Source of the DNA: Bacteroidales bacterium | GTDB lineage: Bacteria; Bacteroidota; Bacteroidia; Bacteroidales; UBA932 | NCBI GenBank assembly: GCA_017461285.1 | Contig: JAFTYS010000040.1 | Coordinates: 1-13,194, forward strand | Direction: 5' to 3' | DNA length: 13,194 nucleotides | Shown: positions 1 through 8,020 of the stretch, piece by piece | Layout of the letters: each line of letters starts with the position of its first letter | Numbering within the stretch: position 1 is the stretch's first letter | Translations under genes and position numbers: made by a program | The notes under the pieces: generated by a model | Told to the model about the DNA's origin: nothing | The model's database searches: none | Seen by the model: only the letters and a program-made list of their open reading frames with translations

Positions 1-103
<103 letters not shown>

Positions 104-112
104 TCTTATACG

Positions 113-145
113 ACACCCTGTCATCATACGATGACGGGGTGTTTT
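113..145 (+). terminator. Intrinsic terminator of the rRNA operon
   Basis: A 13-bp hairpin has arms ACACCCTGTCATC (113-125) and GATGACGGGGTGT (130-142), with one G-U wobble pair and a four-base ATAC loop. It is followed by a short T run (142-145). It begins about 10 bases after the 5S 3' end, as expected for the terminator of an rRNA operon. Confidence 0.88.
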
Positions 146-199
146 GCTGTATGGCAGGAAGTTTGAAAATTGTTGGGGAAACGAATAAACGGACTTGAT

Positions 200-655
200 A
201 TGTTTTACAATTTCTTATTTCCCCAGCACTTCAGAGGTAAGGGCGTCTCAGTCTTCATCCTTGTACTCAGAATATTCTTTGGAGTATTGTTCTTCATTCA
301 TGGACTCGGAAAGATGATGAACTTTTCAGAACTTTCAATGACTTACCCCAGCGTCTTCGGCTTAGGAAGCTATATGACCCTGATGGTTGCCATCTTCTGC
401 GAATTCTGCTGTTCGCTCTTTCTGATGACCGGCCTGCTTTTCAGAATAATGCTCATTCCGATGATCGTATCCATGGCTGTCGCATTCTTTGATATCCATG
501 ACGCTATGCTCCCTCAGGGAGAGCTGTCGCTGATTTATCTGGTCGTTTTTGTCATTCTGTACTTTGTCGGACCGGGCAGGTTCTCGATAGATTACCTGAT
601 CGACCAGAAATTCCGGAAAGAGGTTTCTCACAAGGATTCGCAACCAGGAGCTTAA
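200..655 (+). CDS. DoxX-family inner-membrane protein
   Basis: This encodes a 151-residue hydrophobic protein of the DoxX/YphA type. It has about four predicted membrane segments (roughly residues 17-35, 52-78, 82-100 and 112-130). The first carries the family's characteristic FxHGLGKM signature, here in FGVLFFIHGLGKMMNF. The C-terminal tail is charged and ends in the cytoplasm or periplasm with no further domain. DoxX proteins are linked to thiosulfate/quinone oxidation in Acidianus and to redox-stress complexes in mycobacteria, but most bacterial members have no assigned role, so no specific function is claimed. I chose the ATG at 200. An in-frame TTG at 170 would add ten polar residues before the membrane region and lies almost against the rRNA terminator. 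The gene stands alone between the rRNA terminator and the ATP synthase promoter. I could not find a convincing Bacteroidota promoter in the short space upstream. Confidence 0.8.
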   Translation: MFYNFLFPQHFRGKGVSVFILVLRIFFGVLFFIHGLGKMMNFSELSMTYPSVFGLGSYMTLMVAIFCEFCCSLFLMTGLLFRIMLIPMIVSMAVAFFDIHDAMLPQGELSLIYLVVFVILYFVGPGRFSIDYLIDQKFRKEVSHKDSQPGA

Positions 656-659
656 AATA

Positions 660-689
660 TTGCCGTATCCGAAAAAATATCTAACTTTG
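660..689 (+). promoter_or_regulatory. Promoter of the ATP synthase operon (Bacteroidota type)
   Basis: TTG at 660-662 (preceded by A) is followed by 19 bases and then TAACTTTG at 682-689. This is an exact match to the primary sigma-factor consensus of Bacteroidota, TTTG-N19-21-TAnnTTTG, apart from the first T of the -33 box. Transcription would start near 696, leaving a leader of about 36 bases before atpD at 732. The -7 box lies inside the loop of an inverted repeat (separate entry), so the site may be regulated. Confidence 0.75.
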
Positions 690-700
690 AAGGATACGGC
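662..700 (+). promoter_or_regulatory. Perfect 9-bp inverted repeat enclosing the -7 box: operator and/or doxX-gene terminator
   Basis: GCCGTATCC (662-670) is repeated as its exact reverse complement GGATACGGC (692-700), with a 21-base spacer containing the -7 box of the atp promoter. The left arm lies between the -33 and -7 boxes and the right arm covers the expected start site. Two readings are possible. One is a DNA operator with half-sites about 30 bp (three helical turns) apart. The other is an RNA hairpin just 6 bases after the stop of the DoxX-family gene, followed by GATTTT, which would act as a weak terminator. Both could hold at once. Confidence 0.55.
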
Positions 701-728
701 GATTTTGCCGTCGACTTAAACTATTTGA

Positions 729-2252
<1,524 letters not shown>

Positions 2253-2253
2253 T

Positions 2254-2508
2254 ATGGAAGCAGCTGATACCATGATCCTTACGGTCCTTTCGCCAGAAAG
2301 GACGCTTTTGGAAGCCGGAGTGAGCAAAGTTACCCTTCCCGGTTCCAAGGGCAGTTTCATGGTGCTCAGGAATCATGCTCCTGTGATATCGTCGCTGACT
2401 GAAGGAGACCTTGTCTATATGTCGGAAGGCAAGGAGGGCAAGATCCATATCCTGGCCGGATTTGCCGAGGTGAATGAAAACAGGATAACCGTATGTGCCG
2501 AAGTATGA
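2254..2508 (+). CDS. atpC: F1Fo ATP synthase subunit epsilon (short form)
   Basis: Epsilon sits on the central stalk with gamma and couples F1 to the c-ring. The 84-residue product covers only the N-terminal beta-sandwich domain: TVLSPERTLLEAGVSKVTLPG, then GSFMVLRNHAPVISSL, then a final strand ending in a valine. The C-terminal two-helix domain that inhibits ATP hydrolysis in E. coli (full length about 139) is absent. The stop codon is genuine and overlaps the next start rather than following a frameshift, and short epsilon is normal in Bacteroidota, so this is not a truncation artefact. It starts one base after the atpD stop, and its TGA overlaps the atpB ATG as ATGA at 2505-2508. Placing atpC with atpD ahead of the Fo genes is the phylum's gene order. 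Confidence 0.95.
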   Translation: MEAADTMILTVLSPERTLLEAGVSKVTLPGSKGSFMVLRNHAPVISSLTEGDLVYMSEGKEGKIHILAGFAEVNENRITVCAEV

Positions 2509-3560
2509 GGCGGTTAATTTTCATATTGGTCTGGATGCTGGCCTTTGTGGCTCAGCCTGCCGCTGCGTCCGATCTTCCTGAGGAGAAGGTCGATGTGGCT
2601 GAAGTCATCTTCGGCCATATAGGCGATTCATACGGGTGGCACATCACCGAATGGAACGGCTCTCATGTGGTCATTCCGTTGCCGTGCATCGTCCGCAGCA
2701 GCACAGGATGGCATGTGTTCATGTCTTCTGAAATCGAGCATGGACACGCATACAAGGGACTTTTCATTGCCGAGGAAGGCCGATATGCCGATAAGATAGT
2801 GGAGATGGGACCGGATGGAAATCTTGTCCGTCCGTTCGATATTTCCATAACTAAGAATGTGGCTTCCCTGATGTTCGGAAGCGCGCTTCTTGTGCTTCTG
2901 GTGCTTTCATGCGCCCGCTGGTACAGGAAGCATGACGCGGTGGAAAAGGCTCCGGGAGGGTTCACGGGACTGATGGAAATGATGGTGATGATGGTCCATG
3001 ACGACCTTATCAAGGATGCGGTCGGACCGGACCATAAGAAGTATGCCCCATATCTTCTGACGGCATTCTTCTTCATCTTTCTCAACAACCTCCTGGGTAT
3101 CGTTCCCTTCTTTCCGGGCGGGGCCAATCTGACGGGAAACATTGCGGTGACATTCGTGCTGGCGATGTGCACATTCTTCGCCGTCAATCTGTTTGCCGAC
3201 AGGCATTACTGGAAGGAGATATTCTGGCCGGACGGCCCGATATTCCTGAAGTGTCCGATACCGATACTTCAGGTGATCGAGATACTGGGTATGTTCACAA
3301 AGCCGTTCTCATTGATGATCAGGCTTTTCGCAAACATAATGGCAGGACATGCGATGATACTTGGACTGGTTTCGGTAATATTCGTCGCTGCCAGGATAGG
3401 ACCGGTGATAGGCGGGTCAATGACTGTCATCACGATGCTTTTCGGAGTGTTCATGGACTGTCTGGAACTGCTTGTGGCATATATACAGGCTTATGTGTTC
3501 ACGATGCTCTCTGCGGTATTCATAGGACTGTCCCGTCAGGGAGCGCATGCAGGGAATTAA
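2505..3560 (+). CDS. atpB: F1Fo ATP synthase subunit a (Fo) with secreted N-terminal domain
   Basis: Subunit a forms the two half-channels that pass protons to the c-ring. The C-terminal portion is typical: YLLTAFFFIFLNNLLGIVPF, FPGGANLTGN, and FTKPFSLMIRLFANIMAGHA, with the essential arginine at residue 273 (equivalent to E. coli aArg210). The protein is 351 residues against about 270 in E. coli. The extra part is an N-terminal cleavable signal peptide (residues 1-21, cut probable after AQPAAA) and a periplasmic domain of about 95 residues (22-115) containing FGHIGDSYGWH and a GWHVF repeat of that theme, before the first membrane helix (118-139). This layout is shared by Bacteroidota AtpB proteins. 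I prefer the ATG at 2505, which gives the classic ATGA overlap with atpC and a cleaner signal peptide. An in-frame ATG at 2493 would add four residues (MCRS). No atpI-like gene lies between atpC and atpB. Confidence 0.95.
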   Translation: MRRLIFILVWMLAFVAQPAAASDLPEEKVDVAEVIFGHIGDSYGWHITEWNGSHVVIPLPCIVRSSTGWHVFMSSEIEHGHAYKGLFIAEEGRYADKIVEMGPDGNLVRPFDISITKNVASLMFGSALLVLLVLSCARWYRKHDAVEKAPGGFTGLMEMMVMMVHDDLIKDAVGPDHKKYAPYLLTAFFFIFLNNLLGIVPFFPGGANLTGNIAVTFVLAMCTFFAVNLFADRHYWKEIFWPDGPIFLKCPIPILQVIEILGMFTKPFSLMIRLFANIMAGHAMILGLVSVIFVAARIGPVIGGSMTVITMLFGVFMDCLELLVAYIQAYVFTMLSAVFIGLSRQGAHAGN

Positions 3561-3582
3561 TTAACTATAAAACAACATAACT
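3561..3582 (+). promoter_or_regulatory. G-free AT-rich translation initiation region of atpE
   Basis: These 22 bases form the longest gap inside the ATP synthase operon, where other junctions are overlaps or gaps of 1-7 bases. The stretch contains no G and is mostly A and T with some C, so it cannot form stable secondary structure. It has no Shine-Dalgarno. In Bacteroidota, A-rich unstructured leaders favour ribosome loading. The c subunit is needed in about 8-15 copies per enzyme, so a translational enhancer here is plausible. This is inference from composition. Confidence 0.4.
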
Positions 3583-3840
3583 ATGTTACTTTCAACAATT
3601 TTGCTTCAGGCTGCAGGAGCAGCTGTATGGGGAAAGGCAGCCGGCGCGATAGGAGCCGGCATAGCTGCGATAGCAGCCGCATGGGGAATAGGCAAGATCG
3701 GTGCATCCGCCATGGAGGCTACGGCTCGCCAGCCGGAGTCGGCAGGAAACATCCGTACCACAATGATCATCATCGGAGCCCTCGTCGAAGGTGCCTGCCT
3801 TTTTGCCATCCTTGCCTGCCTGCTGGCAGTCGTGATGTAG
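3583..3840 (+). CDS. atpE: F1Fo ATP synthase subunit c (c-ring)
   Basis: This is an 85-residue hairpin of two membrane helices joined by the polar loop ARQPES (48-53), which contacts gamma and epsilon. The ion-binding carboxylate is Glu69, in IIIGALVEGACLFAIL of helix 2. Helix 1 is glycine and alanine rich, as needed for tight ring packing. In the sodium-binding c subunits of Ilyobacter and Propionigenium, a glutamine in helix 1 and a serine immediately after the glutamate complete the site. Here the aligned positions are Ile36 and Gly70, so the ring should be proton-specific. This coupling-ion call is inference from alignment by eye. The leader before the ATG is 22 bases, G-free and unstructured. 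atpF begins 7 bases after its stop. Confidence 0.96.
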   Translation: MLLSTILLQAAGAAVWGKAAGAIGAGIAAIAAAWGIGKIGASAMEATARQPESAGNIRTTMIIIGALVEGACLFAILACLLAVVM

Positions 3841-3847
3841 GCCGCCC

Positions 3848-4336
3848 ATGAACCTGATGCTTCCAGACAGTGGTCTCCTTTTCTGGATGACCATCATCTT
3901 CGCCATTGTCTTCTTCGTTCTTGCAAAGTTCGGCTTCCCGGTCATTACGGGCATGGTCGAGAAGCGCACGAAGAGGATTGACGATGCTATAGGCGCTGCC
4001 CGTGAGGCTGAATCAAAGCTCATGGGACTTGCTTCGCAGCAGGAGAAGATGATCGAAGAAGCCCGGGCTGAGCATGACCGGATCCTGAAGGAAGCGGCTG
4101 CGGAACGCGACAGGCTGATTGCCGCCGCTCAGGAACAGGCACGCGATGAAGCGGGTAAGATAATGGAGGAGACAAGGGAAAGGATACGGCAGGAAAAGGA
4201 AGCCGCCCTGAGGGATATCAGACGCGAGGTTGCCGTCCTGTCGGTCTCCATTGCGGAGAAGGTGGTCCGCAAGGAACTTTCCACAGATGCCGGTCAGCAG
4301 GAGCTGGTCGACAGGATATTTGATGAATTGTCATGA
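3848..4336 (+). CDS. atpF: F1Fo ATP synthase subunit b (peripheral stalk)
   Basis: This is a 162-residue stator subunit. It has one N-terminal membrane helix (about residues 9-27) after the conserved LMLPDSGLLFWM segment, then a long charged coiled coil rich in Glu, Arg and Ala, ending in the conserved DIRREVAVLSVSIAEKVVRKEL region that binds delta. Two copies are expected per enzyme, since no second b-type gene (b') is present in the operon. Length matches the family (about 156-170). The ATG at 3848 is used here; an in-frame ATG at 3857 would remove only three residues. The stop overlaps the atpH start by four bases (ATGA, 4333-4336), implying translational coupling. Confidence 0.96.
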   Translation: MNLMLPDSGLLFWMTIIFAIVFFVLAKFGFPVITGMVEKRTKRIDDAIGAAREAESKLMGLASQQEKMIEEARAEHDRILKEAAAERDRLIAAAQEQARDEAGKIMEETRERIRQEKEAALRDIRREVAVLSVSIAEKVVRKELSTDAGQQELVDRIFDELS

Positions 4337-4887
4337 ATTCAGGAGTAATAGCATCAAGATACGCCAAGGCTCTTCTGAAGTATGCGGATGAGGCCGGTGC
4401 CGGGGATAAGGTGTATTCCCAGGCATGCGTCCTTGCCCTCCGGCTGATGGAAGTACGTCAGCTCAGGGACTTCGTCGAGATTCATCCGGAACTGTCGGCA
4501 GACAGGAAGCTGGATCTGCTCGGCTCGGCGTTGGGCGAAGACCTGGCTCCGGAGCTTGTTGCCTTCGTTCGTCTCGTATCTGCGGGAAAGAGGATGGAAT
4601 TCTTCTCCAGGATGCTGTATCATTTCATCGCCCTGTATCGTTCGGCCCATAACATGAAGGTGGGACGCGTGGTGACTGCGGTCCCTGTGGCCGGTCTTAA
4701 GGAGAAGCTGGAAACGCTTCTCCGTGAGCGGACAGGGGCGGACATACAGGTTTACGAGAAGATAAATCCTGATATTCTCGGAGGATTCATATTCGAGATG
4801 GACGGGTACAGGCTGGACGCAAGCGTGGAGAACCAGTTCCGCAAGATAAGGCGTCAGCTCATAGAAAAGAACAACAGAATAGTTTAG
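4333..4887 (+). CDS. atpH: F1Fo ATP synthase subunit delta (stator, OSCP-like)
   Basis: Delta caps the alpha3beta3 head and ties it to subunit b. The 184-residue product begins with the family pattern [17 protein letters not shown]. It continues with an all-helical N-terminal domain (to about residue 105) and ends with the conserved C-terminal motif [29 protein letters not shown], split here by a few substitutions from the E. coli form. Length is normal (about 177-185). It overlaps atpF by four bases and lies two bases from atpA, fixing its place as the sixth gene of the operon. Confidence 0.95.
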   Translation: MNSGVIASRYAKALLKYADEAGAGDKVYSQACVLALRLMEVRQLRDFVEIHPELSADRKLDLLGSALGEDLAPELVAFVRLVSAGKRMEFFSRMLYHFIALYRSAHNMKVGRVVTAVPVAGLKEKLETLLRERTGADIQVYEKINPDILGGFIFEMDGYRLDASVENQFRKIRRQLIEKNNRIV

Positions 4888-4889
4888 AT

Positions 4890-6476
4890 ATGTCAGATAC
4901 AATCAGACCTAGCGAGATATCGGAGGTTCTGCTGGACCAGCTGAAGGCTATAAGCGACGACTTCCACTATGAGGAAGTCGGCAAGACCCTGCAGGTCAGC
5001 GATGGAGTAGTACGCATATACGGTCTGCTCAACGCTGAGGCAGGCGAACTCCTGGAATTCGACAACGGAGTCATGGCTGTCGTCATGAACCTTGAGGAGG
5101 ACAATGTGGGTGCCGTGCTTCTGGGACCGACAGATAAGATAAAGGAAGGCATGACTGTCCGCCGGACAGGCAGGATAGCTTCGATCAATGTCGGAGAGTC
5201 CATGGTCGGACGTGTGGTCAATCCGCTTGGAGAGCCTCTTGACGGCAACGGCGCAATCAAAGGCGATCTTGTCGAGATGCCGCTCGAGCGCAAGGCTCCG
5301 GGAGTGATTTTCCGCCAGCCGGTCACCGAACCCCTTCAGACTGGTCTGAAGGCCATAGATGCCATGATTCCTATCGGTAGAGGCCAGCGAGAACTCATAA
5401 TCGGAGACCGTCAGACGGGTAAGACAGCCATCGCCATAGATACCATAATCAACCAGCGTGAGGCCTATCTGAAGGGTGAGCCTGTATATTGCATCTATGT
5501 TGCTATAGGCCAGAAGGGATCGACTATCGCATCATTGGTGAATACCCTGAAGGAGAAGGGTGCGATGGACTATACGATAGTCGTGGCCGCGACTGCTGCT
5601 GATACTGCTGCGCTGCGTTATTACGCACCTTTTGCCGGAGCGGCGATAGGCGAGTACTTCCGTGATACGGGAAGACATGCGCTTGTGGTCTACGATGACC
5701 TTTCCAAGCAGGCTGTCGCATATAGAGAGGTGTCGCTGATCCTGCGCCGTCCGTCGGGACGTGAGGCCTATCCTGGAGACATATTCTATCTCCACTCGAG
5801 GCTTCTCGAAAGAGCAGCAAAGATCATCTCGCAGCAGGAAGTCGCAGAAAATATGAACGATCTTCCTGAATCCCTTAAGGGAAAGGTTAAGGCAGGCGGT
5901 TCCCTGACGGCCCTTCCTATAATAGAGACGCAGGCGGGAGATGTGTCCGCATATATTCCTACGAACGTGATTTCCATTACAGACGGTCAGATATTCCTGG
6001 AGACGGACCTTTTCAACCAGGGTTTCCGTCCGGCTGTTAATGTGGGCATTTCGGTGTCTCGTGTGGGAGGCAGCGCCCAGATCAGGAGCATGAAGAAGGT
6101 AGCAGGTACATTGAAGATCGATCAGGCACAGTACCGTGAGCTGGAGTCGTTCTCGAAGTTCAGCAGCGACCTTGATCCTGTGACTGCCATGGCCTTGGAC
6201 AAGGGCAGGAAGAACAATGTGCTTCTTGTCCAGCCGCAGTATTCTCCTCTGCCTGTGGGCGAGCAGGTGGCTATACTTTATTGCGGCACGAAGGGGCTTC
6301 TCAAGGAACTTCCGATAGAGATGGTGGAGGATTTTCAGATGACTTTCCTCAGCAAGATGAGGGCCTTCCATTCGGAAGACGTGCTGGAACCGCTTTCGAA
6401 GGGCATTATTGATGACGTGATTGCATCCATAATAGAGAAAGAAGCATTGTCTATTGTCAATGGAATGAAAATTTAG
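4890..6476 (+). CDS. atpA: F1Fo ATP synthase subunit alpha (F1, regulatory nucleotide sites)
   Basis: Alpha alternates with beta in the F1 head and carries non-catalytic nucleotide sites. The 528-residue product has an N-terminal beta-barrel with [19 protein letters not shown], the P-loop GDRQTGKT (172-179), the [14 protein letters not shown] and [12 protein letters not shown] segments, and the arginine finger Arg391 in [13 protein letters not shown], which reaches into the beta catalytic site. It is slightly longer than the E. coli subunit (513). The initial peptide [17 protein letters not shown] provides the helix that binds delta. It starts two bases after the atpH stop, and atpG starts five bases after its own stop. 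All key residues are present, so the enzyme should be active. Confidence 0.98.
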   Translation: MSDTIRPSEISEVLLDQLKAISDDFHYEEVGKTLQVSDGVVRIYGLLNAEAGELLEFDNGVMAVVMNLEEDNVGAVLLGPTDKIKEGMTVRRTGRIASINVGESMVGRVVNPLGEPLDGNGAIKGDLVEMPLERKAPGVIFRQPVTEPLQTGLKAIDAMIPIGRGQRELIIGDRQTGKTAIAIDTIINQREAYLKGEPVYCIYVAIGQKGSTIASLVNTLKEKGAMDYTIVVAATAADTAALRYYAPFAGAAIGEYFRDTGRHALVVYDDLSKQAVAYREVSLILRRPSGREAYPGDIFYLHSRLLERAAKIISQQEVAENMNDLPESLKGKVKAGGSLTALPIIETQAGDVSAYIPTNVISITDGQIFLETDLFNQGFRPAVNVGISVSRVGGSAQIRSMKKVAGTLKIDQAQYRELESFSKFSSDLDPVTAMALDKGRKNNVLLVQPQYSPLPVGEQVAILYCGTKGLLKELPIEMVEDFQMTFLSKMRAFHSEDVLEPLSKGIIDDVIASIIEKEALSIVNGMKI

Positions 6477-6481
6477 ACTCA

Positions 6482-7417
6482 ATGGCATCGTTGAAGGAAA
6501 TAAAGAGCAGGATAGCATCTGTGAAGAATACGCTGAAGATCACTTCTGCAATGAAGATGGTCGCGTCAGCCAAGCTTCACAAGGCCCAGTCAGCCATAGG
6601 AAACAAGCTTCCGTATGAGCAGAAGCTCCATAAGATGCTTTCTGGAATGCTCCAGGATGATGATCTCCAGAATGCTCTCCGCAAGGAACTCGGCTTCGGA
6701 AGCGGAGACAGGTCTCCTGTTGCCCTTCAGGATACCTCCATTGATGCCATACCTGAAAAGGAAGAAGTGGCGCGCGTTGCAGTAGTGGTATTCTCTTCGA
6801 ATTCTTCCCTGATAGGATCATTCAATGCAAATGTTATAAAGAAGTTCTCGGAAACGATGCACATGCTTTCCGAGGCAGGATATGAACAGGAAGATATCGA
6901 CATCTATACGGTCGGACGAAAGGCCGCTGATGCTGTCCGAAGGGACGGATATGCGTCTTATATGGACCTTCCGGACCTTTCCGACAAGCCGGACTACATG
7001 AAGGCATCTGATCTTGCGGAAGATCTTGTGGGCCGTTTCGCTTCCGGAGAGATCGGCCAGGTCATACTTATATATAATCATTTCGCATCGATGTCTTCAC
7101 AGCCTTCAGTAAGGGAGAATTATCTTCCTCTGGCTCTGGGAGACTACAATGAAACAGCGGATCCTGTGGATTATATAATAGAACCCGATCCGCTGGAGCT
7201 TGTCAGGGAACTTCTCCCGCTTGTCCTGAATCTGAAGATATACACGGTCGCTCTCGACGCGTCGGCAGCGGAACACGCTGCAAGGACCGTCGCGATGCAG
7301 GTCGCTTCCGACAATGCGAAGGACCTCATAGCCGAACTGACCCTCGCCTATAACAAAGGCCGCCAGCAGGAAATCACCGCAGAAATCCTGGACCTTGCCG
7401 GCGGTATGCAGGACTAG
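6482..7417 (+). CDS. atpG: F1Fo ATP synthase subunit gamma (central rotor shaft)
   Basis: Gamma is the rotating axle inside alpha3beta3. The 311-residue product has the diagnostic N-terminal helix ASLKEIKSRIASVKNTLKIT followed by SAMKMVASAKLHKAQ, and the matching C-terminal helix (AARTVAMQVASDNAKDLI, then LTLAYNKGRQQEITAEI), which together form the coiled-coil shaft. The middle Rossmann-like domain is slightly enlarged compared with the 287-residue E. coli protein. It is the last ATP synthase gene of the cluster. No hairpin terminator is visible in the 45 bases before the lipocalin gene, so transcription may continue into it. Confidence 0.97.
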   Translation: MASLKEIKSRIASVKNTLKITSAMKMVASAKLHKAQSAIGNKLPYEQKLHKMLSGMLQDDDLQNALRKELGFGSGDRSPVALQDTSIDAIPEKEEVARVAVVVFSSNSSLIGSFNANVIKKFSETMHMLSEAGYEQEDIDIYTVGRKAADAVRRDGYASYMDLPDLSDKPDYMKASDLAEDLVGRFASGEIGQVILIYNHFASMSSQPSVRENYLPLALGDYNETADPVDYIIEPDPLELVRELLPLVLNLKIYTVALDASAAEHAARTVAMQVASDNAKDLIAELTLAYNKGRQQEITAEILDLAGGMQD

Positions 7418-7462
7418 CACAATTGTTGTCATAGACGTTTCGGTTAGTTATTAAAAAGTGTT

Positions 7463-8002
7463 ATGAAACGTCTGATTTCTTTGGCATTGGCGGCATTGTC
7501 GCTCCCGATGCTCTCTGCTGCCCAGGATGTGCAGTATGACAATTCTCCTGTATCTCAATTCGATCTTTCAAAGTATCTCGGCACATGGTATGAGATAGCC
7601 CGTTTCGACCATAGCTTCGAACGCGGGATGGATAACGTCATTGCTGAATACCTTCTGCGTGATGACGGAAAGATCGATGTGGTCAATTCCGGATGGAAGA
7701 ACGGGAAGTTCAAGGTGGCTGACGGAAAGGCGAAGCAGCCGGATCCGTTATCGGACCCTGCCCATCTTGAGGTATCTTTCTTTCTGTTCTTCTACAGCGA
7801 TTACAATGTGATGATGATAGATGACGACTACCAGATCGCCTTGGTCGGAAGCAAGAGTCCGAAGTACCTCTGGATACTGTCCAGGACTCCTTATGTCACC
7901 GACTCTGTGATGGATCTTGTTCTTGAAGAAGCTTCAAGCCGAGGCTATGACATCAATAACCTGATCTGGGTCGACCAGTCTGCCAATGCATCCGGCATCT
8001 AG
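7463..8002 (+). CDS. Blc-type bacterial lipocalin, secreted
   Basis: This 179-residue protein has the two lipocalin signatures: GTWYEIARFDHSFERG starting at residue 40 and YLWILSRTP at 135-143. It also has the NLIWVDQ ending typical of the E. coli Blc group, which binds fatty acids and lysophospholipids in the envelope. The N-terminus (residues 1-20, MKRLISLALAALSLPMLSAA) is a signal peptide with an Ala-rich cleavage site. Unlike E. coli Blc there is no lipobox cysteine, so it should be a soluble periplasmic or exported protein, not an outer-membrane lipoprotein. It lies 45 bases downstream of atpG with no clear terminator and only a weak promoter-like match, so co-transcription with the ATP synthase genes is possible. 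Its stop codon interlocks with that of the convergent ROK gene. Confidence 0.9.
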   Translation: MKRLISLALAALSLPMLSAAQDVQYDNSPVSQFDLSKYLGTWYEIARFDHSFERGMDNVIAEYLLRDDGKIDVVNSGWKNGKFKVADGKAKQPDPLSDPAHLEVSFFLFFYSDYNVMMIDDDYQIALVGSKSPKYLWILSRTPYVTDSVMDLVLEEASSRGYDINNLIWVDQSANASGI

Positions 8003-8020
8003 AGGCGTGTGATGCCGTTT
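7993..8020. terminator. Hairpin straddling the interlocked stop codons of two convergent genes
   Basis: CGGCATC (7993-7999) and GATGCCG (8011-8017) form a perfect 7-bp stem around an 11-base loop. On the plus strand a short TTTCT follows, so it could end the lipocalin transcript. On the minus strand no T run follows the stem. It lies over the CTAG at 7999-8002 that supplies both stop codons. The long loop and short T run make it a weak candidate. Confidence 0.4.

Noticed and set aside
170..199. Upstream TTG start for the DoxX-family gene
   Set aside because: It would add ten polar residues before the first membrane helix and sits close to the rRNA terminator; ATG at 200 fits family length better.
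5532..6518. Long open frame (328 codons) on the minus strand opposite atpA
   Set aside because: It is wholly antisense to a well-conserved subunit, has low-complexity His/Arg-rich translation with no recognisable domain, and arises from the codon bias of atpA.
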